Shown here: positions 1-8,478 of the stretch, one piece after another | How the letters are laid out: the number at the start of each line of letters is the position of its first letter | Numbering within the stretch: position 1 is the first letter of the stretch | DNA from: Ramlibacter albus | GTDB lineage: Bacteria > Pseudomonadota > Gammaproteobacteria > Burkholderiales > Burkholderiaceae_C | Reading direction: 5' to 3' | Assembly: GCF_014297445.1 (NCBI RefSeq) | Contig: NZ_JACORU010000002.1 | Location: 1 to 64,000, forward strand | DNA: 64,000 bases | The notes under the pieces: model-generated | Seen by the model: only the letters and a program-made list of their open reading frames with translations | The model's database searches: none | Told to the model about the DNA's origin: nothing | Program-made: the position numbers and the translations under genes

Positions 1-123
1 CTTCGACCACATCACCACAGCCCGCTACTACCGAATGAAGACTTAACCGAAGAGGCCCGGGTGGGTCAGATTTACTTCGGCGGCCCGATGGGAAGGTGGG
101 TCAGGATTAAGTCGGCGTTGACA
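1..123. mobile_element. Terminal end of a probable IS21-like insertion sequence
   Basis: Two imperfect direct repeats, GGTGGGTCAGATTTA at 60-74 and GGTGGGTCAGGATTA at 95-109, lie 35 bases apart and are followed by GTTGACA ending at 123. IS21-family elements typically have several internal copies of a terminal repeat near a TGTCA/TGACA tip, which is the basis for the call. The tip at 119-123 coincides exactly with a codon boundary in the small minus-strand ORF at 43-414, so the element appears to have inserted into that gene. The rest of the element lies outside the window, so no target duplication or second end can be checked. Confidence 0.42.
2..46 (+). CDS. C-terminal tail of a gene entering the window (possibly transposase subunit)
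   Basis: An open frame runs from the window edge to a TAA at 44-46 and encodes FDHITTARYYRMKT. It is too short to identify. Its position just inside the presumed insertion-sequence end suggests the last residues of the element's second ORF (IstB-type ATPase) or another recombinase, but this is inference. Its stop overlaps the stop of the minus-strand gene at 43-414. Confidence 0.25.
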   Translation, partial: FDHITTARYYRMKT

Positions 124-414
124 CGCCGCTATTGCGATGCAGCCGTCGGTCAAGTAAATGTATGTCGTGCCAGCCTTTGGACTGGGTGACCATGAATTCA
201 CGTTCCCGGCGAAGGCGTGTTCTTGCATGCGCTTGAGGTCCGCGATATGAGAGATGGACTCGACTCCCTTGAACGTGACCGACAGCGCACGACGTGTGCG
301 GTCGTCCGGATGCTGGTACGCATCGAACTCGATGACTATCGTGTTCGATTTGTGGTCGACACGCATGCTCTTTACCAGAGCATCGTGCATCTCGATCGAA
401 CTGATCGCTGGCAC
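43..414 (-). CDS. Small hypothetical protein with a tail encoded by the insertion-sequence end
   Basis: A 123-residue soluble protein begins at a GTG preceded by a good ribosome site (GAGGA, 7 bases upstream). I do not recognise the family. Residues 1-97 look like a compact alpha/beta protein (for example SNTIVIEFDAYQ and SISHIADLKRMQEH). From Cys98 onward the frame lies entirely within the presumed IS21-like terminus (TGTCA at 123 reading inward), so the last 26 residues are probably not native and the original C-terminus was lost. Its position downstream of the RHS and Sel1 genes on the same strand would fit a second, orphan immunity gene, but nothing in the sequence proves that. Confidence 0.5.
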   Translation of the reverse strand: MPAISSIEMHDALVKSMRVDHKSNTIVIEFDAYQHPDDRTRRALSVTFKGVESISHIADLKRMQEHAFAGNVNSWSPSPKAGTTYIYLTDGCIAIAACQRRLNPDPPSHRAAEVNLTHPGLFG

Positions 415-584
415 AGGCAGTTCCTCTTGGACCGGTGTGACTGACAGATTACTGGGCTGCTGCGCCGCCCACTAAGAGGGCGGGCACAGCGACCTGAGGC
501 GCAAGGTGCTCAAGGTGGTGCTGCAGAAGCGGCTGGCCCGACGCCCTTTGGCGACGAGCGCGTTAGGTGCGCAGCTTGCGCTCG

Positions 585-1337
585 TTACCCAGTGGAGTCC
601 GCCCTCTCTTCCCAATACTTGGCCTGCTCGAGATCAGCAGCGAGACCGCCGAATCCTTCCCGATACGCCAGCGAGAGCCACTTTTGCGTATCCCGGTCTC
701 CTGCCTTCGCCAACAGCAGCCAGTCTTCCAGCTCGGCGCGTTGCCTCAGCTTCGAGAATTCGGCTGCCCGGCGTTCGAGTTCGTCGGCGCGGGCACGATC
801 AGGAACGAGCCCCAACTCGCCGTCCCTGAATGCGTATGCCAATCTCTGGAGCGCGAGCGGGTAGCCGTACCCGGCGGCGACCTCATACCAGTGAACGGCT
901 GAACTGTAGTCGACAATGTCGCCGATCTCGCCGTCCTCGAAGGCGAGGCCGATCTGATACGCCGCAAGCGGGACCCCCATTTCCGCCGCCCGGAAAGTCC
1001 AATGCAGCTGCCGTGCCTCGTCGAAATGCTGCAGGGAGTCTTGGCCATAGAAAATTGCGAGCCTCATGGCGGCCATCCCGACGCCCATTTTCGCAGCGCG
1101 CTCGAGCCATTCAACGCCTTCGGCAGTGACTTCCTCCTTCCCGTCGTCGAGGAGCGTTTCACCCAGCAACCACATAGCACTGGCAACACCATCGCAAGCG
1201 CCGCGCCGAAGTAGATCGAGAGTGCGCGCCTCATGGTCAGGAGCGCCGAAGACACCAGAGAACAGCTGCGCCAAAACCTGGTCGGTTTCGGGGGCGTGGT
1301 GTTCTCTCGCGAGCCTCAGAAGAGGAAGGTTTTTCAC
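585..1337 (-). CDS. Sel1-repeat protein, candidate immunity protein of the RHS toxin
   Basis: This 250-residue protein is built of helical Sel1-like (TPR-related) repeats: AMWLLGETLLDDGKEE followed by GVEWLERAAKMG, then AMRLAIFYGQ followed by WTFRAAEMG, then AAYQIGLAFEDGE followed by AVHWYEVAAGYG, then ALQRLAYAFRDGE followed by ELERRAAEF. It has no signal peptide, so it is predicted cytoplasmic. It starts at GTG (1337) after a GAGGA site, only 7 bases past the RHS stop codon, so the two are almost certainly cotranscribed and perhaps translationally coupled. Immunity genes normally sit directly 3' of polymorphic toxin genes, and Sel1-repeat proteins are known immunity partners of some toxins such as Tle5-type phospholipases. 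The immunity role here is inferred from position and fold. Confidence 0.75.
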   Translation of the reverse strand: MKNLPLLRLAREHHAPETDQVLAQLFSGVFGAPDHEARTLDLLRRGACDGVASAMWLLGETLLDDGKEEVTAEGVEWLERAAKMGVGMAAMRLAIFYGQDSLQHFDEARQLHWTFRAAEMGVPLAAYQIGLAFEDGEIGDIVDYSSAVHWYEVAAGYGYPLALQRLAYAFRDGELGLVPDRARADELERRAAEFSKLRQRAELEDWLLLAKAGDRDTQKWLSLAYREGFGGLAADLEQAKYWEERADSTG

Positions 1338-1344
1338 ATCGTCC

Positions 1345-4300
1345 TCATTTCACCGGCAATAGTATGGGCTCAACCGGATAGTGCGGGCACTTGCGGTTGT
1401 GAATCAAGATGTTCTCGTTGAACTCCTGAATTTCGTGGCGCGGCGCCAACCCGGTTGCGAGCTTGATGACCATCATGCGACGCGCCTCGAGCTGCCACTT
1501 CTGGAGCCTCTTGCAAGGATCGTCCTCGTTTGGTCGGCAGATTGGACGCACATTGTCGTAAGTGGGATCGTTCGCCGCCTGAGCGCCGGGTGGCTTGCCA
1601 GTGCTCATCTGAGCCGGCTTGAACAAGTCCCGGCAACCCGAGGACAGCGCACAGCCAACGAGGAGGGCGGGCACGAGGATTGGTAGTGCTTGAGCAGCCC
1701 TTCCATCCGGATCCACGTTTGCGAGCGGATTTGCATTCACATAGATGAACTCGTTGATTCCTCCCGCCTTGCCGATCGGATCTGGCTGTGTATACCGGTG
1801 CCCGTCTCCCAACAGAGTGCGCTGCAAGTTGTCGGTCAGTCCAGACTCCTTGTCGCGATAGCGGCCGAGCCCTGAGACGTTCACTTCGATTGCAGGCTTT
1901 GCCCAGGCAAGTCTCTGTTGGCCCTCATTCATCGTCAACGTTCTCAGAACGCCACTTGGCTCATTCGTGAGGAAAGCCGAGTAAGGCATCTGCCAAACAG
2001 GCAGCTTTGCCGAATCGGTGATGAACCGCGGCGTACCGATGTGATCGCTATGGACCGCGTACAGCTTGCCCGCGCGGTACGTCCCGATCGGGACGGCCAG
2101 GCCGTCCGCTGTCGGCAGCCACAGGTACTCGCTCGGTCCTTTGCCGCTGGCAGACCCGTTGTCGTACTCACCGAGCATCGCCCACGTGGGAATCTCGCCG
2201 TCGCCGTAGAGGAAGGCCTGCCCAAGGCTCGCTTTGCTCTTGCCTTGCGCGAAGAGCCACCCGAAATTCTTTCGAAGCCAGTTCGTGAAGCTGTTGCCCA
2301 GCTCCGCTTCGTTCGGCAGCGTCTGCTCCGTCTCCGGCTCGCTCTTGAACACGCGCGCCCCCAGCGCGTTGTGCAGGTACCGCACGCTCGCCGCCTCGCC
2401 GTCCTTCACGATCTTGACCTTCGCAAGGCGGTTCATGTCGTCGTACTCGAAGGTCCGCAAACCATCGCTGGTGATTGCGCCGTTCTCGTCGATCGCGTAG
2501 TTGACGGTGCTGCTCGTCGTCGAAATCGGCTGCCCGTTCTGCGTGCGTGTCAGCGTCTGGGAGAAACCAAGCAGGCGGTTGCTCGCCGGGTCGATCTTCA
2601 ACGACTGGTTGGCGGCTTGCGCGAGGTTCGGCTGGTCGAACGTTCCCTCCAGGTCAACATCGCTGCCTTGCGTTTCGACGGACGTGAGCCGGTTCGAGTT
2701 CGCGTCATACGTGTAGACGCTCTTCGCCCCATCGCGCTCGAAGGACGCAAGCCGGTTGCGGTTGTCGTACCCCGCTCTCCAGGCGATCGGCGCCTTGTAC
2801 AGCTCCGTCGTGGTCGTCGTGCCACTCAAGACGGTACGCGTCGCCCACAGGTCCTGCACGATCCCCGTCATGTGGCCCGCCGTGTCGTACGTGTAGCGCG
2901 CGAACTCGTTCGACACCATGCGCCCGTCCGCATCGAAGGTTCGGCTCGCGCTGTCGCCGTTGCTCCACGTCCAGCTCCTGGGCTGGCCGAGCGGCGTATG
3001 AACGAGGTTGCTGACGAACGCAATGGTGGACTTGTTTTTCCCCGGCTCCAGCACGTCGATGCCCGTGATCTGCCCGACGCTGCGGCGGTAGAACACCTTG
3101 AGCCCCGACGCATAGGTCATGCTCGTGAGCTGCCCGCGCGTGTACCCATACGTGATGGTGAAGCGGGTCGGGTTGGAGGGGTTGTCGTTGACCACGACCG
3201 TCTTGGTGAGCACGCGCCCTTCCAGGTCGCGCGTGAAGGTCGTGGTGCCGGAGCTGTCCTCGATCTTCGCGACGTACCCCGCGCTGTCGTACGTGAAGGT
3301 CGTCGTGCTGCCCGCGTGGTACCGGATCGAAACCGGCCGGCCCAACGTATCGCGCGTGATGCGGGTCACCTGGCCCTTTGCGTCCGTGGTCTCGATGACG
3401 TCTCCGTTGGCGTCGCGCTTCAAGGTGAGGGTGCCGATATCCGGCGAGCTCTCGCGCGCCGTCTCGCCGAATGCATTGACGCCGTACGTGGTCTTCACCT
3501 GCTTGGGGTCCGTGACCTCCGTCAGCTGGTCCAGTGGCGTCCACGCCTGCCCGACGCTCGCGTTGTCGACGAAGGTGGTGGCGACGGTGCGTCGCAGCGG
3601 GTCGAGGGTGTGGCGTGTGGTTTGGTTCAGCGGGTCGGTTTCTGCGACCAACTCGCCGTTGCTGTCGTACGAAAGCTGCGTGCTCGCGCCGCTTGCGCCT
3701 TGGATGGCGGCAACGCGGTTGAGCGTGTCGATCGCGCGGCCAGTAACCAGCGCGATATTGCCCGCCGCATCCTTCACCTCTTCGCGGATGCGGTGGCCGC
3801 CCGGGCTCAACGTGTAGGTGATGATGGCGCCGCGGTTGTCCGCCGCACCCACCAGCCGGCCTGCGGCATCGTACGAATACGAAACCGCCAGGCCGGTCGG
3901 CAGCTCTGCGCTCGCGAGCTGCCCCGAAGCGGTGTACGTGTAGCGGCTGGTCTCGCCCGCACGCGTTTGCGTGAGGAGGTGGCCGCGCGCGTCGAACGTG
4001 TTGACCGTCGTCAGCCCGTTCGGCTCCACCTGCGAGAGCACGCGCCCCGCGCCGTCGAAGGTAAATCGCGTTGTGGCGCCCAGCGGGTCCGTGACGCTGG
4101 TGCGGTTGCCCGCCGCGTCATGGCCGTACCGCCAGACACCACCGCGCGGGCCCGTCATGCTCGTCGGCAGGTTGTTGGGGCCGTACTCCCAACGCCACGT
4201 ACGGGCCTCGCCTGTCGCCGTGTCCGTGATCGTCTCCGCAAGCTTGTTGCCCAGCGCGTCGTACTCGTAGGCCGTGGTGCGGCCTGGCTGCGTCACCAGC

Positions 4301-6102
4301 ACCGGCAGGCGGAAGGCAGGGTGCCATTGGATCTGCGTCGCGCGTGCCTGTGGTGTGTTCGCCGCTTCGGTGATCGACGTCTTGAGCTGCCGCGCCGTGT
4401 CCCATGTGTACGCCGTCTGCACGCCCATGAAGTCGGTTTCGAGCAGCGGCAGGGCCTCGGCCGAACGGCTCGCGTAGCCGATGCCGCCCGCCGGGCTGCT
4501 GCTGCCCACCATGCGCACCTGGCCGTCGCCCCCAACCCACGTGCGCCGCTGCACGCCGTCGGCAGGGTCCTTGATGTCGGCGACTGCGACGAAGAGGCCG
4601 GAGTCCACCGGCTCTCGTGTGATGGTTGCGGCGCGCGCTGGCTGCTGGTAAGCGAGGCTGAACTTGTCGGCGCCGCCCGCATGCTCGGTGCCGGTGGCTC
4701 GCCCCGCGCTGTCGAAGGTGAAGGTGGCGACGCGCACGCCGCGCTCGTCGCTGATGCCCGTGAGGGCGCTCGGGAACCCGGTGTTCTCGTAGTGATACTG
4801 GCGCGTGCAGGCGCCCGGACCGGTTGCGCTGCTCAACTCACCCGCGTGCGTGATGCTCACCACCTGCCCGTCCGGTAACGTCACCCGTACCAGCCGACCA
4901 TTCGCGTACTCGAAGCCCAGGCTGCGCTGGAAGGCATTGGTGACGCGCGTGAGCTGCCCCGCGGCATCGCGCGTCATGACGTAGCGCCAGCCGTTGCGCG
5001 CGGTGATGGACTGCAGCCGCCCGCTGGCGTCGAACTCCCAGCGGCTCTCGTCGTGCTGGCGAATCAGGACCGCGCCGTTTGCGGTGGGCGCGAGCTGGTC
5101 GCGCTGGTTGTCCGCGGCCCAGGGTTGGTTGGACGCGCTGCGCGTAAAGAGCACCGTCTCACCCGTACCCAGCACCACGCGAGCCTCATCGCCCGCAATG
5201 ACCAGAGTGGCGGCCCAGTTGTGCGACCAGCGTGTGCCCAGCCCGTCCTGGTAACTCCGCTGGCTGCCGTAGTGCCGCACGAAGTCCAGCCCGTGCGGCG
5301 AAGCGTCGGTGAAGTCCGTCTCGGCCTGCACCTTCTCGCCGTTGCCGCGGATCGGGTTGCCCACGCTCTCGCAGATCTCGCACGGCTCGACGACCACCAA
5401 CTTCACCGCGGTATTGCTGCAGAAGGTGCACACGGCCGTGAGCGTGTCCTCGGCGCGCACATTGCCCGGCACGTAGGTGAAGCGAAGCTCCGGCCCCCAG
5501 TCCGCTGCCACCTGCTTGCCATTGAGCCGGATGTCGATCTCGTTACCCGCGCGCAGGTACGGTTGGCCGTCGCGCGTGACGCGTGCAACGATGGGCAGCG
5601 CGGGGCCTGCGGGCAGCGCCTTGGTGCGGCTGCGGCCGATCAGCTCGATGAGGATGGGTGTGCGCGGCTCGCACTGGTCGCCCACCGCGTCGAAGCCCTC
5701 GGCGCAGCGGCATGTCGCCTTCGAACGCGTCAGTGGGTCGACCTCCATCGTGGAGTTCGCGGGGCACTGCGGCGGCCCGGGCCACCCGTAGCTGACCCAC
5801 GGCATCTGCAGCAAGCCGGTGCCCGCGCTGTTGACGCAGTAGTGGTTGCCGCTGCCGTTCAGGCCGCCGGCGAAGATGGTGCCGTTGCCACCCGCCTTGG
5901 TGCAGGTCTGCACTTCGGTGCACGCGGCGGTTTGGATGAACTGCCCGAGCTGGTAACCACGCCCCGGGCACTCGACGAATTTCGCCGGGACATAGCCGTC
6001 GGCATACACGGCTGGGGCCGCGGCCCACAGCAATGCAAACACAAGCAGTTCAACTAGAACAACAAGCACGCGCGTGCGCGCGCGTTCGTGGCGTGATGCC
6101 AT
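1345..6102 (-). CDS. Secreted RHS/YD-repeat polymorphic toxin-like protein
   Basis: This is a 1585-residue protein. I chose the ATG at 6102 because GGGAGG lies 8 bases upstream and a Sec signal peptide follows (basic MASRHERAR, then a hydrophobic run ending AVYA). Residues about 30-140 are Cys-rich with an EGF-like segment (CRCAEGFDAVGDQC). Residues 145-240 look Ig-like, and a DUF6531-like block (NPIRGNGEKV) lies near 247. Dozens of YD repeats (YDAAGRL, YTYDANSNRL) fill 300-1360. The RHS core ends with PDPIGKAGG and NPLANVDPDG near 1468. The last 117 residues are a variable tip with a hydrophobic stretch and HNRKCPHYP near the end. The Sec signal replaces the PAAR domain usual in T6SS-delivered RHS proteins. 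The Sel1 gene follows after 7 bases. Confidence 0.88.
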   Translation of the reverse strand: MASRHERARTRVLVVLVELLVFALLWAAAPAVYADGYVPAKFVECPGRGYQLGQFIQTAACTEVQTCTKAGGNGTIFAGGLNGSGNHYCVNSAGTGLLQMPWVSYGWPGPPQCPANSTMEVDPLTRSKATCRCAEGFDAVGDQCEPRTPILIELIGRSRTKALPAGPALPIVARVTRDGQPYLRAGNEIDIRLNGKQVAADWGPELRFTYVPGNVRAEDTLTAVCTFCSNTAVKLVVVEPCEICESVGNPIRGNGEKVQAETDFTDASPHGLDFVRHYGSQRSYQDGLGTRWSHNWAATLVIAGDEARVVLGTGETVLFTRSASNQPWAADNQRDQLAPTANGAVLIRQHDESRWEFDASGRLQSITARNGWRYVMTRDAAGQLTRVTNAFQRSLGFEYANGRLVRVTLPDGQVVSITHAGELSSATGPGACTRQYHYENTGFPSALTGISDERGVRVATFTFDSAGRATGTEHAGGADKFSLAYQQPARAATITREPVDSGLFVAVADIKDPADGVQRRTWVGGDGQVRMVGSSSPAGGIGYASRSAEALPLLETDFMGVQTAYTWDTARQLKTSITEAANTPQARATQIQWHPAFRLPVLVTQPGRTTAYEYDALGNKLAETITDTATGEARTWRWEYGPNNLPTSMTGPRGGVWRYGHDAAGNRTSVTDPLGATTRFTFDGAGRVLSQVEPNGLTTVNTFDARGHLLTQTRAGETSRYTYTASGQLASAELPTGLAVSYSYDAAGRLVGAADNRGAIITYTLSPGGHRIREEVKDAAGNIALVTGRAIDTLNRVAAIQGASGASTQLSYDSNGELVAETDPLNQTTRHTLDPLRRTVATTFVDNASVGQAWTPLDQLTEVTDPKQVKTTYGVNAFGETARESSPDIGTLTLKRDANGDVIETTDAKGQVTRITRDTLGRPVSIRYHAGSTTTFTYDSAGYVAKIEDSSGTTTFTRDLEGRVLTKTVVVNDNPSNPTRFTITYGYTRGQLTSMTYASGLKVFYRRSVGQITGIDVLEPGKNKSTIAFVSNLVHTPLGQPRSWTWSNGDSASRTFDADGRMVSNEFARYTYDTAGHMTGIVQDLWATRTVLSGTTTTTELYKAPIAWRAGYDNRNRLASFERDGAKSVYTYDANSNRLTSVETQGSDVDLEGTFDQPNLAQAANQSLKIDPASNRLLGFSQTLTRTQNGQPISTTSSTVNYAIDENGAITSDGLRTFEYDDMNRLAKVKIVKDGEAASVRYLHNALGARVFKSEPETEQTLPNEAELGNSFTNWLRKNFGWLFAQGKSKASLGQAFLYGDGEIPTWAMLGEYDNGSASGKGPSEYLWLPTADGLAVPIGTYRAGKLYAVHSDHIGTPRFITDSAKLPVWQMPYSAFLTNEPSGVLRTLTMNEGQQRLAWAKPAIEVNVSGLGRYRDKESGLTDNLQRTLLGDGHRYTQPDPIGKAGGINEFIYVNANPLANVDPDGRAAQALPILVPALLVGCALSSGCRDLFKPAQMSTGKPPGAQAANDPTYDNVRPICRPNEDDPCKRLQKWQLEARRMMVIKLATGLAPRHEIQEFNENILIHNRKCPHYPVEPILLPVK

Positions 6103-6340
6103 GGTGAGCCTCCCTCGCTGGACCGAGGGCGACTCTAAGTTCGGTAGCTCGTCCGCAAGCTCAGACTTGAGTCTCTTTCGTGCCGGACACAACACTCCCC
6201 ATTTCGAGCACGCACACCTTCACGCTCCTCCCTGAGAAGCTGAGCCGCACCTTCCCATCCAATCCGTCGCGGTTCTCCGACAGCGGCAGCAAGAGGGCCG
6301 CCGCAGACTGTTGTTGACCGAACCTCACGGAGAACAACAC

Positions 6341-6784
6341 ATGCCTCAACAACAAGACGCCACCGACCTCCTCGACCACGACCACAACGAAGTGATGCGG
6401 ATGTTCCAGCAGTACAAGGCCGCGCACACGGACAACGAGCGCCGCCCGCTGGCCAGCAGGATCTGCCACGAACTGCTCGTGCACATGCAGGTGGAAGAGG
6501 AGATCTTCTACCCCGCGTTCAAGCGCGCGGTGAACGACCAGGAAGTGCTGCAGGACTCGCAGAAGGAGCACGACGAAGCGCGCGAGATGATCGCGAAGAT
6601 CCAGGCCACGCCCACCGACGCCAAGCTGATGCTCGACCTGGAGGACGCCATCCTCCACCACGTGAACGACGAGCGCGAGAAGATGTTCCCGAAGGCGCGC
6701 AAGGCGCAGGGGATGAACCTGATGCAGCTGGGGGAAGAGATCCAGGTGCGCAAGGAAGCGTTGAACGCGGTGCAGCACGCGTAG
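6341..6784 (+). CDS. Hemerythrin HHE-domain protein
   Basis: A 147-residue protein starts at the ATG at 6341 (CGGAGA upstream). It is a four-helix bundle with the di-iron ligand pattern of hemerythrins: DHDHNEVMRMF, HELLVHMQVEEEIFYPAF, KEHDEAREM and HHVNDEREKMFP. Hemerythrin-like proteins bind oxygen or sense or detoxify NO and related species in the cytoplasm, but the specific ligand cannot be read from sequence. It stands alone between the RHS gene and the convergent HAD gene. A second, unrelated-length hemerythrin lies at 32402. Confidence 0.85.
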   Translation: MPQQQDATDLLDHDHNEVMRMFQQYKAAHTDNERRPLASRICHELLVHMQVEEEIFYPAFKRAVNDQEVLQDSQKEHDEAREMIAKIQATPTDAKLMLDLEDAILHHVNDEREKMFPKARKAQGMNLMQLGEEIQVRKEALNAVQHA

Positions 6785-6789
6785 GGTAT

Positions 6790-7560
6790 TCAGCCCGGAC
6801 TGGCGGTCTTCTTAAGCACGTCCTCCTCAGGCAGCAAGACCGCCAGCAAGTCCGACGTCGTGCGCAGGATCAGGTCCGCGCCGTGGCGCCGCAATTCCGC
6901 CTCGGTGCCGAACCCGCAAAGCACGCCGACGGTCTGCGCGCCGGCAGCTTTGCCGGTGCGGATATCGACCGTCGTGTCGCCGATCATCAGGCACTCGCCC
7001 GGCGCAACACCCATCGCCTTGGCCGCAAACAGCAGCGGCTCGGGATGCGGCTTCATGCGGCGCGTCGTCTGCGCGCCCACTACCGCGGTGAACAGATCAC
7101 GCACGCCATAGTGCTCCAGGAACCGCTCCACGCGCGGCGCACCGCCCGTGGTGATGGTGCACATGGGGTAGTGCTCGCCCAGCTTGCGCAGCATCTCCTG
7201 CACGCCGGGCACCATGTCGTGCGGCACCTCGTCGGCCGCCTCGGGGTTGCGCGTGTGGCCCGGGTCCTGCTGCTGGCGCTTCACGTGCCGCGTGCGTGCA
7301 CGCAGCCGCGCGATGGGTGCGTCCAGGCCAAGTTGGTCGAGCAGGGCATAGGCGCCGTGCACCGGGGTCTCGAGCGCCATCACGGTCTGCCGCGCCAGCC
7401 GCTCCGCGCGGCGGCCGCTCACGTGGGGCACTTTGTCGATGGCGGCGGCGAGCTGCGCGACCAGGTGGTCGTCGGTGTCCGAGATGGTGCCGTCGACGTC
7501 GAAGCAGAGGGCGCGGATTCGGGGGCGGTCGAGACCCATGGTCCCGTTCACGATAGGCAT
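6790..7560 (-). CDS. HAD-superfamily hydrolase (phosphoglycolate-phosphatase-like)
   Basis: A 256-residue HAD phosphatase. Motif I is CFDVDGTISDTDD (Asp nucleophile), motif II is CTITTGG, the motif III lysine lies in RRMKPHPEPL, and motif IV is LMIGDTTVDIRTGKAAG. A helical cap between motifs I and II matches the Gph-like C1 subclass. The substrate is unknown, with a small phosphorylated metabolite likely. Two starts are possible: ATG at 7560, or ATG at 7539 (GGGA just upstream), which would begin MGLDRPRIRAL. It is divergent from the PhyH gene and convergent with the hemerythrin gene. Confidence 0.8.
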   Translation of the reverse strand: MPIVNGTMGLDRPRIRALCFDVDGTISDTDDHLVAQLAAAIDKVPHVSGRRAERLARQTVMALETPVHGAYALLDQLGLDAPIARLRARTRHVKRQQQDPGHTRNPEAADEVPHDMVPGVQEMLRKLGEHYPMCTITTGGAPRVERFLEHYGVRDLFTAVVGAQTTRRMKPHPEPLLFAAKAMGVAPGECLMIGDTTVDIRTGKAAGAQTVGVLCGFGTEAELRRHGADLILRTTSDLLAVLLPEEDVLKKTASPG

Positions 7561-7588
7561 CCGTGCGGCTCATGCTTGTAGGCAGCCT

Positions 7589-7619
7589 TTGACAACCCCC
7601 GCCGCTTTCGGCCTAAATG
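7589..7619 (+). promoter_or_regulatory. Putative sigma70 promoter of the PhyH gene
   Basis: A perfect -35 TTGACA at 7589-7594 is followed after 19 bases by TAAATG at 7614-7619. Transcription would begin at about 7625, which makes the ATG at 7626 the likely leaderless start of the downstream gene. The spacer is longer than ideal and the -10 lacks its final T. Confidence 0.45.
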
Positions 7620-7625
7620 CAGCCC

Positions 7626-8462
7626 ATGCATTCCACCGCCGCCCACCTCGACGCCCTCGAAACGCACGGCTACACCATCATCCGCGACTTCCTCAGCCCA
7701 CAGACCCTCGCACGCGTGCGCGAAGGCCTCGCCCCGCACCTGAGCACGCACACCGGCCGCAACAACTTCGAAGGCTTCAAGACCGAGCGTGTGTACACCC
7801 TTGTCGCACGCGGCAAGGTCTTCGAGGAGGTCGCCGAAGACGAGCGCGTGACGAGCCTGCTCGACCAGCTGCTGCAACCCGGCTACCTGCTCACCGCCAG
7901 CCAGGCCATCTGCATCTACCCGGGCGAGACACCGCAGCCGATCCACTACGACGACTCGTTCTACCCCATCCCGCGGCCGCGGCCCTCCATCAGCATCAGC
8001 ACCATCGTGGCCGTGGACGACTTCACCGCGGAGAACGGCGGCACCGAGATCATCCCCGGCAGCCACAAGTGGAGCGACGCGCAGGCGAAGGGCGGCTACG
8101 ACGGCCACCACCACGACGCACCGGCGCCCAGGACGCTGGAGGAGCAGCTCGTGCCCGTGGTGATGCCGGCCGGCTCTTGCATCGTCTTCCACGGCACGCT
8201 CATGCACCGCGGCGGCGCCAACCGCAGCAACGCGCCGCGCCTGGCCTTCAGCAACCAGTACTGCGAGCCGTGGGCGCGCACGCAGGAGAACTTCTTCCTC
8301 GGCGTGCCGCCGGAGATCGCGGCCACGATGTCGCCGCGCCTGCAAAGCCTGCTCGGCTACAACATCCACCCGCCTTTCATGGGGCACGTGACGGCGTCGC
8401 ACCCCACCAAGGTGCTGCGCGAGGGCTACACGAACGTTGTAAAGGCGGGCCGCCGCTCATAA
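7626..8462 (+). CDS. Phytanoyl-CoA dioxygenase (PhyH) family Fe(II)/2-oxoglutarate oxygenase
   Basis: This protein of about 278 residues has the double-stranded beta-helix pattern of PhyH enzymes. The metal-binding HxD is in PIHYDDSFYP and the distal His is in FHGTLMHRGGANRS, with a 2-oxoglutarate-binding Arg probably in the same segment. These enzymes hydroxylate small organic or lipid substrates with Fe(II), O2 and 2-oxoglutarate; the substrate here is unknown. An in-frame ATG at 7617 would add MQP, but it falls inside the -10-like hexamer, so 7626 is preferred. The downstream MFS exporter starts 16 bases after the stop, so the two may form an operon. Confidence 0.8.
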   Translation: MHSTAAHLDALETHGYTIIRDFLSPQTLARVREGLAPHLSTHTGRNNFEGFKTERVYTLVARGKVFEEVAEDERVTSLLDQLLQPGYLLTASQAICIYPGETPQPIHYDDSFYPIPRPRPSISISTIVAVDDFTAENGGTEIIPGSHKWSDAQAKGGYDGHHHDAPAPRTLEEQLVPVVMPAGSCIVFHGTLMHRGGANRSNAPRLAFSNQYCEPWARTQENFFLGVPPEIAATMSPRLQSLLGYNIHPPFMGHVTASHPTKVLREGYTNVVKAGRRS

Positions 8463-8478
8463 TGAGCCGCACCGCCGC

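Noticed and set aside
1918..4878. A 986-codon open frame on the plus strand, opposite the RHS gene
   Set aside because: It is antisense to well-formed YD repeats. Its composition (Arg, Ala, Val rich) is what high-GC codon bias produces on the opposite strand, and it has no domain or ribosome site.
2600..5200. Possible tandem DNA repeats or CRISPR-like periodicity in the RHS gene
   Set aside because: The periodicity is at the protein level (YD repeats); nucleotide copies are too diverged and there are no uniform spacers.
6163..6174. Palindrome AGACTTGAGTCT upstream of the RHS gene as an operator
   Set aside because: A single short dyad without a second copy or well-spaced promoter; could be chance in a 238-base gap in which I see nothing else certain.
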